A stretch of 64,000 nt of DNA from Streptomyces sp. NBC_00670 (GCF_036226765.1 NZ_CP109017.1:3916501-3980500), one strand, 5' to 3'. Shown: positions 18,377 to 26,655, counted from the stretch's first letter. The notes: generated by a model from the sequence alone, not told the origin. Translations and numbers: made by a program.

Positions 18377-18841
18377 ATGGACACATCCGGTCGTCGTCGC
18401 AATCCGTACGAACTGACGGAAGAAACCCCGGTGTACGTCATCTCGGTGGCGGCACAGCTGTCCGGACTGCACCCGCAGACCCTTCGTCAGTACGACCGGC
18501 TGGGTCTGGTCTCGCCCGACCGCACCGCCGGGCGCGGCCGCCGCTACTCGGCCCGCGACATCGAACTGCTCCGCCAGGTGCAGCAGTTGTCGCAGGACGA
18601 GGGCATCAACCTGGCCGGCATCAAGCGGATCATCGAACTGGAGAACCAGGTCGCCGCGCTCCAGCAGCGCGTGGCCGAGCTCCAGTCGACGGTCGAGGGC
18701 GCGGCGGCGGCGATGCGGCAGCGCGAGGCGGCGGTGCACGCCTCCTACCGGCGCGATCTGGTGCCGTACCAGGAGGTGCAGCAGACCAGTGCGCTGGTGG
18801 TGTGGCGCCCCAAGCGCCAGCCCCCGCAGGCCGCCGACTGA
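18377..18841 (+). CDS. hspR: heat-shock repressor HspR (MerR family)
   Basis: 154 residues. MerR-type helix-turn-helix: PVYVISVAAQLSGLHPQTLRQYDRLGLVSPDRT, then GRRYSARDIELLRQVQQL; then a coiled coil (IELENQVAALQQRVAELQSTV) and a basic tail. It binds HAIR inverted repeats and represses its own operon and clpB, with DnaK as corepressor in the Streptomyces model. Its ATG is seven bases after the dnaJ stop, with GAGG overlapping that stop. Confidence 0.95.
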   Translation: MDTSGRRRNPYELTEETPVYVISVAAQLSGLHPQTLRQYDRLGLVSPDRTAGRGRRYSARDIELLRQVQQLSQDEGINLAGIKRIIELENQVAALQQRVAELQSTVEGAAAAMRQREAAVHASYRRDLVPYQEVQQTSALVVWRPKRQPPQAAD

Positions 18842-18926
18842 CGTCTCGGCCGACGTCTTTGCCGATGTCCGGCCCGGCGTCCGGCTGACGGAGCAGCAGA
18901 GGCTGGAGGGGCCGATTCCGGCCAGG

Positions 18927-18956
18927 GAGCCGGGAGACCGCAGGGTCTCCCGGCTC
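18927..18956 (+). terminator. terminator of the dnaK operon
   Basis: 13-bp perfect stem (18927-18939 with 18944-18956, arm GAGCCGGGAGACC) and a 4-nt loop, 85 bp after the hspR stop. Confidence 0.85.
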
Positions 18957-19083
18957 TCGTCGTTCCCGGGGGTTTTCGTCCGGTGGCTTGCCCCGATTCC
19001 CCGCTCTTTCTGTCTTCTTGTGAGACTGCTCGACGCTCGCGGTCATTCGTGTGATTGCATGAACAACGCGAAGCGACATGCGC

Positions 19084-19156
19084 ACCGTTACTCCTTGATC
19101 ATTCACGGACCTCTCACAGGACGGCTGTTGCCATGTCGTTAACCGGTACTCCTTGA
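19084..19156 (+). promoter_or_regulatory. direct repeats upstream of the sugar-binding lipoprotein gene
   Basis: CCGTTACTCCTTGA (19084-19097) recurs as CCGGTACTCCTTGA (19143-19156), one mismatch, starts 59 bp apart. They sit in the AT-richer promoter region of the gene at 19233 and may be regulator sites or tandem -35 elements (each contains CTTGA). The rest of the gap 18842-19232 holds the operon terminator and no gene. Confidence 0.4.
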
Positions 19157-19232
19157 CGCTGAGTGCCGTGCACGCGTTGGCTTTCAGCCACATGGCCCGC
19201 GCACGCTCCCTCCTGTCCGGAAGGCACCTGAT

Positions 19233-20366
19233 GTGAACACTCGTAACACCCGCAAGACCGCGCGTCGCACCCTCCTGGCGCTGTCCGCCGCGACCGCGGC
19301 CCTGTCCCTGAGCGCATGCGGCCTGATCGACGGCGTCGGCAGCGACGACGCCTCGGCGACGCCGGACAAGGGCAACGACATCACGGTGGGCCTGCTTCTC
19401 CCGGAGAAGGAGAACCAGCGTTACGAGAAGTTCGACTACCCGATCATCAAGGACCAGGTCCGTGTCCTGACCAAGAACCAGGGCAAGGTCGTCTACGCCA
19501 ACGCCGAGGCAGACGCCAACCGGCAGAGCGCGCAGATGGAGGGGATGATCCACGACAAGGTCGACATCATCCTGCTGGACGCGGTGAACGCCGAGGCGAT
19601 CAAGGCCACCGTGCGCAAGGCCAAGGACGCCGGCATCCCCGTCATCGCCTACGACCGGCTGGCGCAGGGCCCGGTCGACGCGTACATCTCCTTCGACAAC
19701 GAGCTGGTCGGCCAGGTGCAGGGCCGTGCCGTCGTCGAGGCGCTCGGCAGCAAGTCGGGGACCGGCAAGGTCGTCATGATGAACGGCTCCAAGGCCGACC
19801 CCAACGCGGCCCAGTTCAAGAAGGGCGCGCTCAGCGAACTCCAGAACAAGGTGAACGTCGTCAAGTCGTACGACGTCGTCGACTGGAAGCCGGAGAACGC
19901 CAAGAAGGACATGGCGCAGGCGATCGCCGCGGTCGGCGTGGACAACATCGACGCGGTGTACTCCGCCAACGACGGCATGGCCGGCGCCGCCATCGACGCG
20001 CTGAAGGAGGCCGGCGCCGCCAAGATCCCGCCGGTGACCGGCCAGGACGCGGAACTGCCGGCCGTGCAGCGGATCATCGCCGGCCAGCAGTACATGAGCG
20101 TCTACAAGCCGTACCCGGAGGAGGCCACCAACGCCGCGGAGATGGCGGTGGCCAAGGTGCAGGGCCGGTCGATCGAGTTCGACGCGCTGACCCGCGACTC
20201 CGTGGACAGCCCGACGACCAAGAAGATCCCCTCGATGCTGGTGCAGGTCGTCGCCCTCACCAAGGACAACGTTCAGGACACGGTCCTGAAGGACAGCATC
20301 TGGACCCTCAAGGAGATCTGCACCGCCAAGTACAAGGCGGACTGCGACCGGCTCGGGCTGAAGTAG
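19233..20366 (+). CDS. sugar ABC transporter substrate-binding lipoprotein (XylF/RbsB type)
   Basis: 377 residues. The N-terminus is a lipoprotein signal: basic start, LLALSAATAALSL, lipobox LSAC. The body is a periplasmic-binding-protein fold: DITVGLLLPEKENQRYEKFDYP, DIILLDAVNAEAIKATVRKAKDAGIPVIAYDRL, YISFDNELVGQVQGRAVVEAL, YSANDGMAGAAIDALKEAG. That is closest to xylose/ribose binders. It would capture a sugar outside the membrane for an ABC importer. No permease or ATPase gene adjoins it; flanking genes are hspR and a regulator, so it is an orphan or works with distant components. GTG start with GGAAGG upstream. Confidence 0.88.
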   Translation: MNTRNTRKTARRTLLALSAATAALSLSACGLIDGVGSDDASATPDKGNDITVGLLLPEKENQRYEKFDYPIIKDQVRVLTKNQGKVVYANAEADANRQSAQMEGMIHDKVDIILLDAVNAEAIKATVRKAKDAGIPVIAYDRLAQGPVDAYISFDNELVGQVQGRAVVEALGSKSGTGKVVMMNGSKADPNAAQFKKGALSELQNKVNVVKSYDVVDWKPENAKKDMAQAIAAVGVDNIDAVYSANDGMAGAAIDALKEAGAAKIPPVTGQDAELPAVQRIIAGQQYMSVYKPYPEEATNAAEMAVAKVQGRSIEFDALTRDSVDSPTTKKIPSMLVQVVALTKDNVQDTVLKDSIWTLKEICTAKYKADCDRLGLK

Positions 20367-20381
20367 CCCGCACGCACGTCA

Positions 20382-20414
20382 GGAAGCCCGGCGGTCACCG
20401 ACCGCCGGGCTTCC
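20382..20414 (+). terminator. terminator of the sugar-binding lipoprotein gene
   Basis: 14-bp perfect stem (GGAAGCCCGGCGGT, 20382-20395, with 20401-20414) and 5-nt loop, 15 bp after the stop codon. Confidence 0.88.
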
Positions 20415-20640
20415 GCGTTTCCCGCCCCCGTCCGACGCGTTCTTCGCTTCCCGCCCGTGCCGGGCCGGAAGAAGGAAGGGGAAAACCGGCCTGTTCGAGA
20501 ACAATCGCGGGCAGTCTCGGGGAGGGCCCGTGTTGCGGAGGCGGGCGGGTCCGCGCATAGTTGCGCTGCGCGGGAACCCGAGGGCGTACGGAAGCCCCGG
20601 GGCGGCGCGGGAAGTCGAGGGCGGGAGCCAGGGGTGGGAG

Positions 20641-21675
20641 ATGGCCGGGCACGGGACGGACACGCATCCGCACGGTGCTGACCACCTGTGCGAGGCCGGC
20701 CACCGCGTCTACTCCCGGGCCGTACGGCGCGGCCGGATCCCCCGCACGGACGCCGACCCGGTGCCCTGCCTGGTCGAACTGGCCCTGCTGCACCCCGATC
20801 CGGACGACATGGACTGGCTGGTGCCGACCCCGCCGCAGGAGGTCATGACCCGGCTGCTGCGCGGACTGCACGACGAGGTGAGCGCCAGCCGCACCCGGGT
20901 GGGCGCGGCGGTCGCCGCCGTGGAGTGGTACGCCGGGCTCGGCGGCCGTGAACAGCCCCCGGCCGAACGGTCCGCGATCCGCGTCCTGGACGGACTGCCG
21001 CGGATCCGCGCCGCGGTGGACGAGGCGACCGCCGGCTGCGTCTCCGAGGTGCTCACGGTGCAGCCGGGCGGCATCCGGCGCGAGGACGAGCTCGCCGAAG
21101 GGCTGCACCGGGGGCTCGAGATGCGCCGGCGGGGGGTGCGGATGCGGGACCTGTACACCCATGTCGCCCGGCACGGGCAGGGGTTGCACACCTACCTGGA
21201 GCTGATGGACGGGGCGGCCGAGGCCCGTACGCTCGACGAGGTCACCGAGCGGCTGATCCTGTTCGACCGCACGGTCGCCTTCATCCCCGCCAACTCCGAC
21301 CGGACGGTGGCGCTCGAACTGCGCCACCCCGCGCTGGTGGAGTACCTGGTCACCGTCTTCGAACGGCTGTGGCGCCTCGCGATCCCGCTCACCTCGCCGC
21401 TGCCGAAGACCGGCATCGACGGCATCACCCACCGCGAACGGTCCATCGCCGCGCTGCTCGCGGAGGGACACCAGGACGCGGCCGTGGCGGAGCGGCTGGG
21501 GATCAGCGTGCGCACCTGCCGCGCGCACATCGCGCGGCTGTCGGAGACGCTGGGGGCGGCGAGCCGGACGCAGCTGGGCGTGCGGATCGCCCAGGCGGGC
21601 CTGGACGGCCCGCCGGGCACCCCGGGACTCCTCCCGGTCCCCGCCCCGGCGGGAGAGGCGCGCACGGCGCGTTGA
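20641..21675 (+). CDS. LuxR-type HTH regulator with PLD/TrmB-like sensor domain
   Basis: 344 residues from ATG 20641 (AGGGG upstream). The N-terminal ~70 residues (HLCEAGHRVYSRAVRRGRIPRTDADPVPCLVELALLHPDPDDMDWLVPT) match the neighbour at 21762. The central domain has EVLTVQPGGIRREDEL, RDLYTHVARHGQ and DRTVAFIPAN, resembling phospholipase-D-like/TrmB effector domains. The C-terminus is a LuxR HTH (GITHRERSIAALLAEGHQDAAVAERLGISVRTCRAHIARL). It faces its paralog tail to tail. By context it may control the repeat-peptide genes; inducer unknown. The last 20 residues are Pro-rich. Confidence 0.78.
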   Translation: MAGHGTDTHPHGADHLCEAGHRVYSRAVRRGRIPRTDADPVPCLVELALLHPDPDDMDWLVPTPPQEVMTRLLRGLHDEVSASRTRVGAAVAAVEWYAGLGGREQPPAERSAIRVLDGLPRIRAAVDEATAGCVSEVLTVQPGGIRREDELAEGLHRGLEMRRRGVRMRDLYTHVARHGQGLHTYLELMDGAAEARTLDEVTERLILFDRTVAFIPANSDRTVALELRHPALVEYLVTVFERLWRLAIPLTSPLPKTGIDGITHRERSIAALLAEGHQDAAVAERLGISVRTCRAHIARLSETLGAASRTQLGVRIAQAGLDGPPGTPGLLPVPAPAGEARTAR

Positions 21676-21761
21676 GGGGCGTACGACGGCGATTGTGCGC
21701 CGTCGGCGCACGGCCGGACCTCAGTGCTCCCGCCCAGACCCCGGCACCCCCGCTCCGGACC

Positions 21762-22745
21762 TCAGTGCTCCCGCTCCAGAATCCCCGACTGGGCGATGAG
21801 ATAGCCCAGTTGGGCCCGGCTGCCGCTGCCCAGCGCGGCCGCCAGCTTGGCGATGTGCGCCCGGCAGGTGCGTACGTTCATGCCCAGCCGGCGCGCGATC
21901 GCCTCGTCCACGTGCCCCTCGATCAGCAGCTTGGCGATCGACCGCTGCACCCCGGTGATGCCCTCGGGCGTCGACTCGTAGGGCACCTCGTCCATCAGCG
22001 GCGTCGCCCGCTGCCACAGGTGCTCGAAGACCTTGATGAGGTACTGCACGAGCCCGGGGTGGCGCAGCTCCAGGGCGATCTGGTTGTCGTCCTGCGCGGG
22101 GATGAACGCCACGGTGTCGTCGCAGATGATCAGCCGCTCGATGAGCTGTTCCAGCGTGCGTATCTCAACCTTCGCACCCGCCATCTGGTCCACATAGGCG
22201 AAGGTGCTCTGACTGTGCCGGACGGTGTGCTGGTAGAGCGTGCGCATCGCCAGGCCGCGCTCTATGAGCGGCTTGCTGCGTTCCAGCGCCTGGCTCAGGA
22301 TGTGTTCCGGACGGCTGCCGCCCGGCTGCACGGTGAGCACCTCGGTGCGTGCCTCGGCCACGGCCACGTCCAGCGCGGCGTGGATGCGGGCGTTGCCCTC
22401 CAGCACGGTGATGGCGTGCGTGGTGGCGGGCTTCTGCGCGCTCAGCGCGAGAAAGGGCTGGAAGGCGTCCGCGAGGTCGAGGGTGAGCCGCCTGCGGTCC
22501 TGGATCTCGCGTTCCAGCGGCTGGATCTGCTGGGCGAGCGCGATCGAGGGGGGAACCGGACGGAGCCAGTCGGGGTCGTCCGGATCCGGGTGGAGGAGCG
22601 CGAATTCGAGCAGGCAGGGAGCGGGCTCCACCTCCGCCCGGGAGACGCGCCCGGAGCTCAGCGCACTGGCGTAGAGACGGGAACCCTCAGGGCAGAGTTC
22701 TGTCACGCCGTGAGGATGTGTCGGTTTTGTGCGCTTTGTCGGCAA
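21762..22745 (-). CDS. LuxR-type HTH regulator with PLD/TrmB-like sensor domain, paralog
   Basis: 327 residues. Same architecture as the gene at 20641: VTELCPEGSRLYASALSSG, then LLEFALLHPDPDDPDWLRPVPP, EVLTVQPGGSRPEHIL, RTLYQHTVRHSQSTFAYVDQM, DTVAFIPAQ, and C-terminal HTH EAIARRLGMNVRTCRAHIAKL. It is divergent from the GDVGWG-repeat peptide gene with 114 bp between, so it is the most likely regulator of that unit. The start is uncertain: TTG 22745 with GGAG-like sequence just before it, or GTG 22706 which keeps all conserved residues. Signals to the PLD-like domain are unknown. Confidence 0.75.
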   Translation of the reverse strand: MPTKRTKPTHPHGVTELCPEGSRLYASALSSGRVSRAEVEPAPCLLEFALLHPDPDDPDWLRPVPPSIALAQQIQPLEREIQDRRRLTLDLADAFQPFLALSAQKPATTHAITVLEGNARIHAALDVAVAEARTEVLTVQPGGSRPEHILSQALERSKPLIERGLAMRTLYQHTVRHSQSTFAYVDQMAGAKVEIRTLEQLIERLIICDDTVAFIPAQDDNQIALELRHPGLVQYLIKVFEHLWQRATPLMDEVPYESTPEGITGVQRSIAKLLIEGHVDEAIARRLGMNVRTCRAHIAKLAAALGSGSRAQLGYLIAQSGILEREH

Positions 22746-22859
22746 ATCTCCACCCCCCAGGGTCCTGAACGTGCAGGAACATGATGCATCTCCTCTGTGG
22801 CATTGACGTGCCTGAATGAGCCATCGTCTTCATCAGACGGGGGGAGAGGAAGCCATCAA

Positions 22860-23303
22860 GTGAGGACGAAGCCGACCATGAAGAAGAAAATGCTTCGCTC
22901 GGTGCTTGCCACTGCCGTCGTCGCCGTCGCACTGGCCGGTGGTGCGGCTGCCGGTCCTCTCGACGTCGGCTGGGGCACCCCGGCCCGTACGGCGTCGACC
23001 ACGGCGGTGCAGTCCGCCGGCCTCGGCGACGTGGGCTGGGGAGCGGTGACCTCCGCCGACTCCGGCTCCGGTGACGTGGGCTGGGGCATCGCGCCGGCCG
23101 CCACGTCCGGCGATGTGGGCTGGGGCGTCGCGCCGGCCACCACCTCCGGTGACGTGGGCTGGGGTGCGGTGACCGCCGCCACCTCCGGTGACGTCGGCTG
23201 GGGCATCCAGGCCGCCGCCACCCCGGGTGACGTGGGCTGGGGCGCTCCGGTCGCGAACCCGGGAGACGTCGGCTGGTCGGCACCGACGGACGCGGAAGCA
23301 TGA
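22860..23303 (+). CDS. exported GDVGWG-repeat peptide
   Basis: 147 residues from GTG 22860, which has GGAGAGGA nine bases upstream; ATG 22878 would remove six residues. An export signal is clear: MKKKMLRSVLATAVVAVALAG, then GGAAAG. The mature part is eight copies of (G)DVGWG/S separated by 6-16 residues of Ala, Thr, Ser and Pro; the central five repeat every 13 residues (GDVGWGIAPAATS, GDVGWGVAPATTS, GDVGWGAVTAATS, GDVGWGIQAAATP). It has one Trp per repeat and no cysteine. The stop overlaps the start of the next gene (ATGA), so the two are coupled. It could be a repeat-type precursor peptide, a surface structural or adhesive protein, or a metal/ligand binder. I recognise no named family. Confidence 0.8.
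   Translation: MRTKPTMKKKMLRSVLATAVVAVALAGGAAAGPLDVGWGTPARTASTTAVQSAGLGDVGWGAVTSADSGSGDVGWGIAPAATSGDVGWGVAPATTSGDVGWGAVTAATSGDVGWGIQAAATPGDVGWGAPVANPGDVGWSAPTDAEA
22962..23279 (+). repeat. 39-bp coding repeats of the GDVGWG peptide
   Basis: Eight copies of a GACGTGGGCTGGGG-type core, the central ones at 39-bp intervals. The core is conserved at the protein level while linkers vary, which points to selection on DVGWG rather than recent duplication alone. Confidence 0.85.
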
Positions 23304-23656
23304 CCACTCCGCCCGACGACCGGTCCTTCCGGCGCGAGATGGCCACCGCCTACCGCTCCGGCTGGCACTTCATCGACCTCGTCACCGCGATCCCCCACCC
23401 CGGTGACTCGTTGATGGTGACCGTGTTCGGAGAGCCCGTCGTCGTCACCCGTGACGAGGACGAGGACGTACGGGCGTACCGCTGTCTGCGACGGCCTCGG
23501 GGGGCGCCGCAGCCGGTCCGGTGCGCCATCCGCTACGGCATGATCTTCGTCAACCTCGACCAGCGCGACCACCGGCTGGACGGCACCGACACTCCCGACT
23601 CCCCCCACGAGGTACCCGACCTGAGGACCATCTCGGCCACCCCCCGCAGTGCCTGA
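23300..23656 (+). CDS. small Rieske-like protein lacking cluster ligands
   Basis: 118 residues. AYRSGWHFIDLVTAIPHPGDSLMVTVFGEPVVVTRDEDEDVRAYRC resembles the N-terminus of the Rieske domain of ring-hydroxylating oxygenases (W-x-x-V, PGD, G-x-x-VVV-x-RD, V-x-A), and IRYGMIFVNLD resembles the strand after that domain. The C-x-H and C-x2-H cluster ligands are absent: where CPHRGA is expected the sequence reads CLRRPRGAP, and only one further Cys follows. So a 2Fe-2S cluster is unlikely and the catalytic domain is missing. Start overlaps the peptide gene stop by ATGA. Perhaps a partner or binding protein for the GDVGWG peptide; function unknown. Confidence 0.6.
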   Translation: MTTPPDDRSFRREMATAYRSGWHFIDLVTAIPHPGDSLMVTVFGEPVVVTRDEDEDVRAYRCLRRPRGAPQPVRCAIRYGMIFVNLDQRDHRLDGTDTPDSPHEVPDLRTISATPRSA

Positions 23657-23699
23657 CGCGATTCCCCCGTCGTAAAAGATCGCTCAGGCGCTTCCCCCC

Positions 23700-23740
23700 G
23701 CAGCGGCGTCACCGTGACCTGAACACGGTGACGCCGCTGC
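23700..23740 (+). terminator. terminator of the peptide/Rieske-like unit
   Basis: 17-bp perfect stem (23700-23716 with 23724-23740) and a 7-nt loop, 44 bp after the Rieske-like stop. It closes the two-gene transcription unit. Confidence 0.87.
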
Positions 23741-23817
23741 AGTTTGTGGGGAACCCTCCTGGTATGGGTTTGTTCCGAATCGCCCACGGATGGCCGAAAA
23801 CTGACGCCCGCCACAGG

Positions 23818-23905
23818 AAAAGGGGCGCGGGGCTGTGCCGATCCGCGGCTCCGCCGCGCGGGCGCGACCGTCTTCGTGCCCACCCACCCGCGCGCCGCCT
23901 CCCCG
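23818..23905. repeat. extragenic GC-rich repeat, single copy
   Basis: GGGGCGCGGGGCTGTG, then GCGGCTCCGCCGCGCGGGCG and GCGACC, the same module as the tandem array at 31.3-31.9 kb. It lies in the 345-bp gap before clpB with nothing else coding. Confidence 0.65.
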
Positions 23906-23918
23906 GGCCGCTCCCCGA

Positions 23919-23964
23919 ACTCAACCTGCGCGGAGTAGACTCAACTTTGTCGACGCCGCTCAAG
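23919..23964 (+). promoter_or_regulatory. HspR half-sites upstream of clpB
   Basis: Three same-orientation copies of the HAIR right arm: ACTCAA at 23919 and 23939 and GCTCAA(G) at 23958, spaced 20 and 19 bp. Left arms are poor; the best is CTTTGT ahead of the third copy. clpB is an HspR target in Streptomyces, so this is the expected control region, but it is a weaker match than at dnaK. Confidence 0.5.
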
Positions 23965-24001
23965 TCAGACCGAGTTCGAGTTCGAGGAGGGACACGCAAC
24001 C

Positions 24002-26599
24002 GTGGACGCCGAGCTGACCAACAGGAGCCGTGACGCGATCGCCGCGGCCGGCAACCGTGCCGTGTCGGAGGGCCACCCGGACCTCACCCCCGCCCACCTG
24101 CTGCTCGCGCTGCTGGAGGGCCAGGACAACGAGAACGTCATCGACCTGCTCGCCGCCACCGGCGCGGACCAGGCCGCCGTACGCACGGACACCGAGCGCG
24201 CCCTCGCCGCCCTGCCCAGCGTCACCGGCTCCACCGTCGCGCCCCCGCAACCCAACCGCGAGCTGCTCGCCGTCATCGCGGACGCGCAGGCCCGCGCCAA
24301 GGACCTCGGCGACGAGTACCTGTCCACCGAGCACCTGCTCATCGGCACCGCCGCCAAGGGCGGCCGGGCCGCCGAGGTGCTCTCCGGGCAGGGTGCCACT
24401 GCCAAGAAGCTGCTGGAGGCCTTCCAGAAGGCCAGAGGAGGACGCCGGGTGACCACGCCCGACCCGGAGGGCCAGTACAAGGCCCTGGAGAAGTTCGGCA
24501 CGGACCTCACCGCCGCCGCCCGCGAGGGCCGCCTGGACCCGGTCATCGGCCGGGACCAGGAGATCCGCCGCGTGGTGCAGGTGCTCTCCCGCCGCACCAA
24601 GAACAACCCCGTGCTCATCGGCGAGCCCGGCGTCGGCAAGACCGCCGTCGTCGAGGGCCTCGCCCAGCGCATCGTCAAGGGCGACGTGCCCGAGTCGCTG
24701 AAGGACAAGCGGCTGGTCGCGCTCGACCTCGGCGCGATGGTCGCGGGCGCCAAGTACCGCGGCGAGTTCGAGGAACGCCTGAAGACCGTCCTCGCGGAGA
24801 TCAAGGACTCCGACGGGCAGGTCGTCACCTTCATCGACGAGCTGCACACCGTCGTCGGCGCGGGCGCCGGCGGCGACTCCGCGATGGACGCCGGCAACAT
24901 GCTCAAGCCGATGCTGGCCCGCGGCGAACTGCGCATGGTGGGCGCCACCACGCTGGACGAGTACCGCGAGCGGATCGAGAAGGACCCCGCCCTGGAGCGC
25001 CGGTTCCAGCAGGTGATGGTCGCCGAGCCCACCGTCGAGGACTCCATCGCGATCCTGCGCGGGCTCAAGGGCCGCTACGAGGCCCACCACAAGGTGCAGA
25101 TCGCGGACTCGGCGCTGGTGGCCGCCGCCACCCTCTCCGACCGGTACATCACCTCCCGCTTCCTGCCCGACAAGGCGATCGACCTCGTCGACGAGGCCGC
25201 CTCCCGGCTGCGCATGGAGATCGACTCCTCGCCCGTCGAGATCGACGAACTCCAGCGCGCCGTCGACCGGCTGCGCATGGAGGAGCTGGCGCTGGACAAG
25301 GAGACCGACGCCGCCTCCCGCGACCGCCTGGAGCGGCTGCGCCGCGACCTCGCCGACAAGGAGGAGGAGCTGCGCGGGCTGACCGCCCGCTGGGAGAAGG
25401 AGAAGCAGTCCCTCAACCGCGTCGGCGAGCTGAAGGAGAAGCTCGACGACCTGCGCGGCCAGGCCGAACGCGCCCAGCGCGACGGCGACTTCGACACCGC
25501 CTCCAAGCTGCTCTACGGCGAGATCCCCGACCTGGAGCGCGACCTGGAGGAGGCCAGCGAGGCAGAAGAAGAGGTCGCGCGGGACACCATGGTCAAGGAG
25601 GAGGTCGGCTCCGACGACATCGCCGACGTCGTCGCCTCCTGGACCGGCATCCCCGCCGGGCGCCTGATGGAGGGCGAGACGCAGAAGCTGCTCCGCATGG
25701 AGGAGGAGCTCGGCAAGCGGCTCATCGGTCAGGCCGAGGCCGTGCGGGCCGTCTCCGACGCCGTACGGCGCTCGCGGGCCGGCATCGCCGACCCGGACCG
25801 CCCCACCGGCTCGTTCCTCTTCCTCGGCCCCACCGGCGTCGGCAAGACGGAACTCGCCAAGGCGCTCGCCGACTTCCTCTTCGACGACGAGCGGGCCATG
25901 GTCCGCATCGACATGTCGGAGTACGGCGAGAAGCACAGCGTGGCCCGGCTGGTCGGCGCGCCCCCCGGCTACGTCGGCTACGAGGAGGGCGGCCAGCTCA
26001 CGGAGGCAGTGCGCCGCCGCCCGTACAGCGTCGTGCTCCTGGACGAGGTGGAGAAGGCGCACCCCGAGGTCTTCGACGTCCTGCTCCAGGTGCTGGACGA
26101 CGGCCGCCTCACCGACGGCCAGGGCCGCACGGTCGACTTCCGCAACACCATCCTGGTGCTCACCTCCAACCTGGGCAGCCAGTTCCTGGTCGACCCGCTG
26201 ACCAGCGAGGCGGAGAAGAAGGAGCAGGTCCTGGAGGTGGTCCGGGCCTCCTTCAAGCCCGAGTTCCTCAACCGGCTCGACGACCTGGTCGTCTTCTCGG
26301 CCCTCTCCAGGGACGAGCTCAGCCGCATCGCCCGGCTCCAGATCGACCGCCTGGCCGCCCGGCTCGCCGAGCGCCGGCTCACCCTGGAGGTCACCGACGA
26401 GGCCCTGGCCTGGCTCGCGGTGGAGGGCATGGACCCGGCGTACGGCGCCCGGCCGCTGCGGCGGCTGGTCCAGACGTCGATCGGCGACCGGCTTGCCCGG
26501 GAGATCCTGGCCGGCGAGATCAAGGACGGCGACACGGTCCGCGTCGACCGCTTCGGCGAGGGGCTGATCGTGGGCCCGGCGTCGGGCAAGACGCTGTAG
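24002..26599 (+). CDS. clpB: ATP-dependent disaggregase ClpB
   Basis: 865 residues. The Clp N-terminal repeat domain (LTPAHLLLALLEG, STEHLLIGTA) is followed by AAA+ module 1 (Walker A GEPGVGKT near residue 206, Walker B VVTFIDELH). The ClpB-specific middle coiled coil spans about residues 400-525 (ERLRRDLADKEEELRGL). AAA+ module 2 has Walker A GPTGVGKT near 608 and SVVLLDEVEKAHPEV. It extracts polypeptides from aggregates together with DnaK/DnaJ/GrpE, whose operon is 5 kb upstream. It has no ClpP-binding IGF loop that I can see. GTG start with GAGGAGGG upstream. Confidence 0.97.
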   Translation: MDAELTNRSRDAIAAAGNRAVSEGHPDLTPAHLLLALLEGQDNENVIDLLAATGADQAAVRTDTERALAALPSVTGSTVAPPQPNRELLAVIADAQARAKDLGDEYLSTEHLLIGTAAKGGRAAEVLSGQGATAKKLLEAFQKARGGRRVTTPDPEGQYKALEKFGTDLTAAAREGRLDPVIGRDQEIRRVVQVLSRRTKNNPVLIGEPGVGKTAVVEGLAQRIVKGDVPESLKDKRLVALDLGAMVAGAKYRGEFEERLKTVLAEIKDSDGQVVTFIDELHTVVGAGAGGDSAMDAGNMLKPMLARGELRMVGATTLDEYRERIEKDPALERRFQQVMVAEPTVEDSIAILRGLKGRYEAHHKVQIADSALVAAATLSDRYITSRFLPDKAIDLVDEAASRLRMEIDSSPVEIDELQRAVDRLRMEELALDKETDAASRDRLERLRRDLADKEEELRGLTARWEKEKQSLNRVGELKEKLDDLRGQAERAQRDGDFDTASKLLYGEIPDLERDLEEASEAEEEVARDTMVKEEVGSDDIADVVASWTGIPAGRLMEGETQKLLRMEEELGKRLIGQAEAVRAVSDAVRRSRAGIADPDRPTGSFLFLGPTGVGKTELAKALADFLFDDERAMVRIDMSEYGEKHSVARLVGAPPGYVGYEEGGQLTEAVRRRPYSVVLLDEVEKAHPEVFDVLLQVLDDGRLTDGQGRTVDFRNTILVLTSNLGSQFLVDPLTSEAEKKEQVLEVVRASFKPEFLNRLDDLVVFSALSRDELSRIARLQIDRLAARLAERRLTLEVTDEALAWLAVEGMDPAYGARPLRRLVQTSIGDRLAREILAGEIKDGDTVRVDRFGEGLIVGPASGKTL

Positions 26600-26619
26600 C
26601 CCTCCGGGACGGCCTTCGT

Positions 26620-26655
26620 TCCGCCCCCGGCCGGATCCGTTCCGCCGGGGGCGGA
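26620..26655 (+). terminator. terminator of clpB
   Basis: 12-bp perfect stem TCCGCCCCCGGC (26620-26631) with 26644-26655 and a 12-nt loop, 20 bp after the stop. Confidence 0.75.

Noticed and set aside
21716..21778. 20-bp direct repeat (CGGACCTCAGTGCTCCCGC) near the end of the second LuxR gene as an att or terminator site
   Set aside because: Partly coding, no integrase nearby; a small local duplication is a simpler explanation.
22962..23279. CRISPR-like 39-bp repeats
   Set aside because: Repeats lie in frame within an exported protein, encode GDVGWG, and linkers are degenerate coding sequence.
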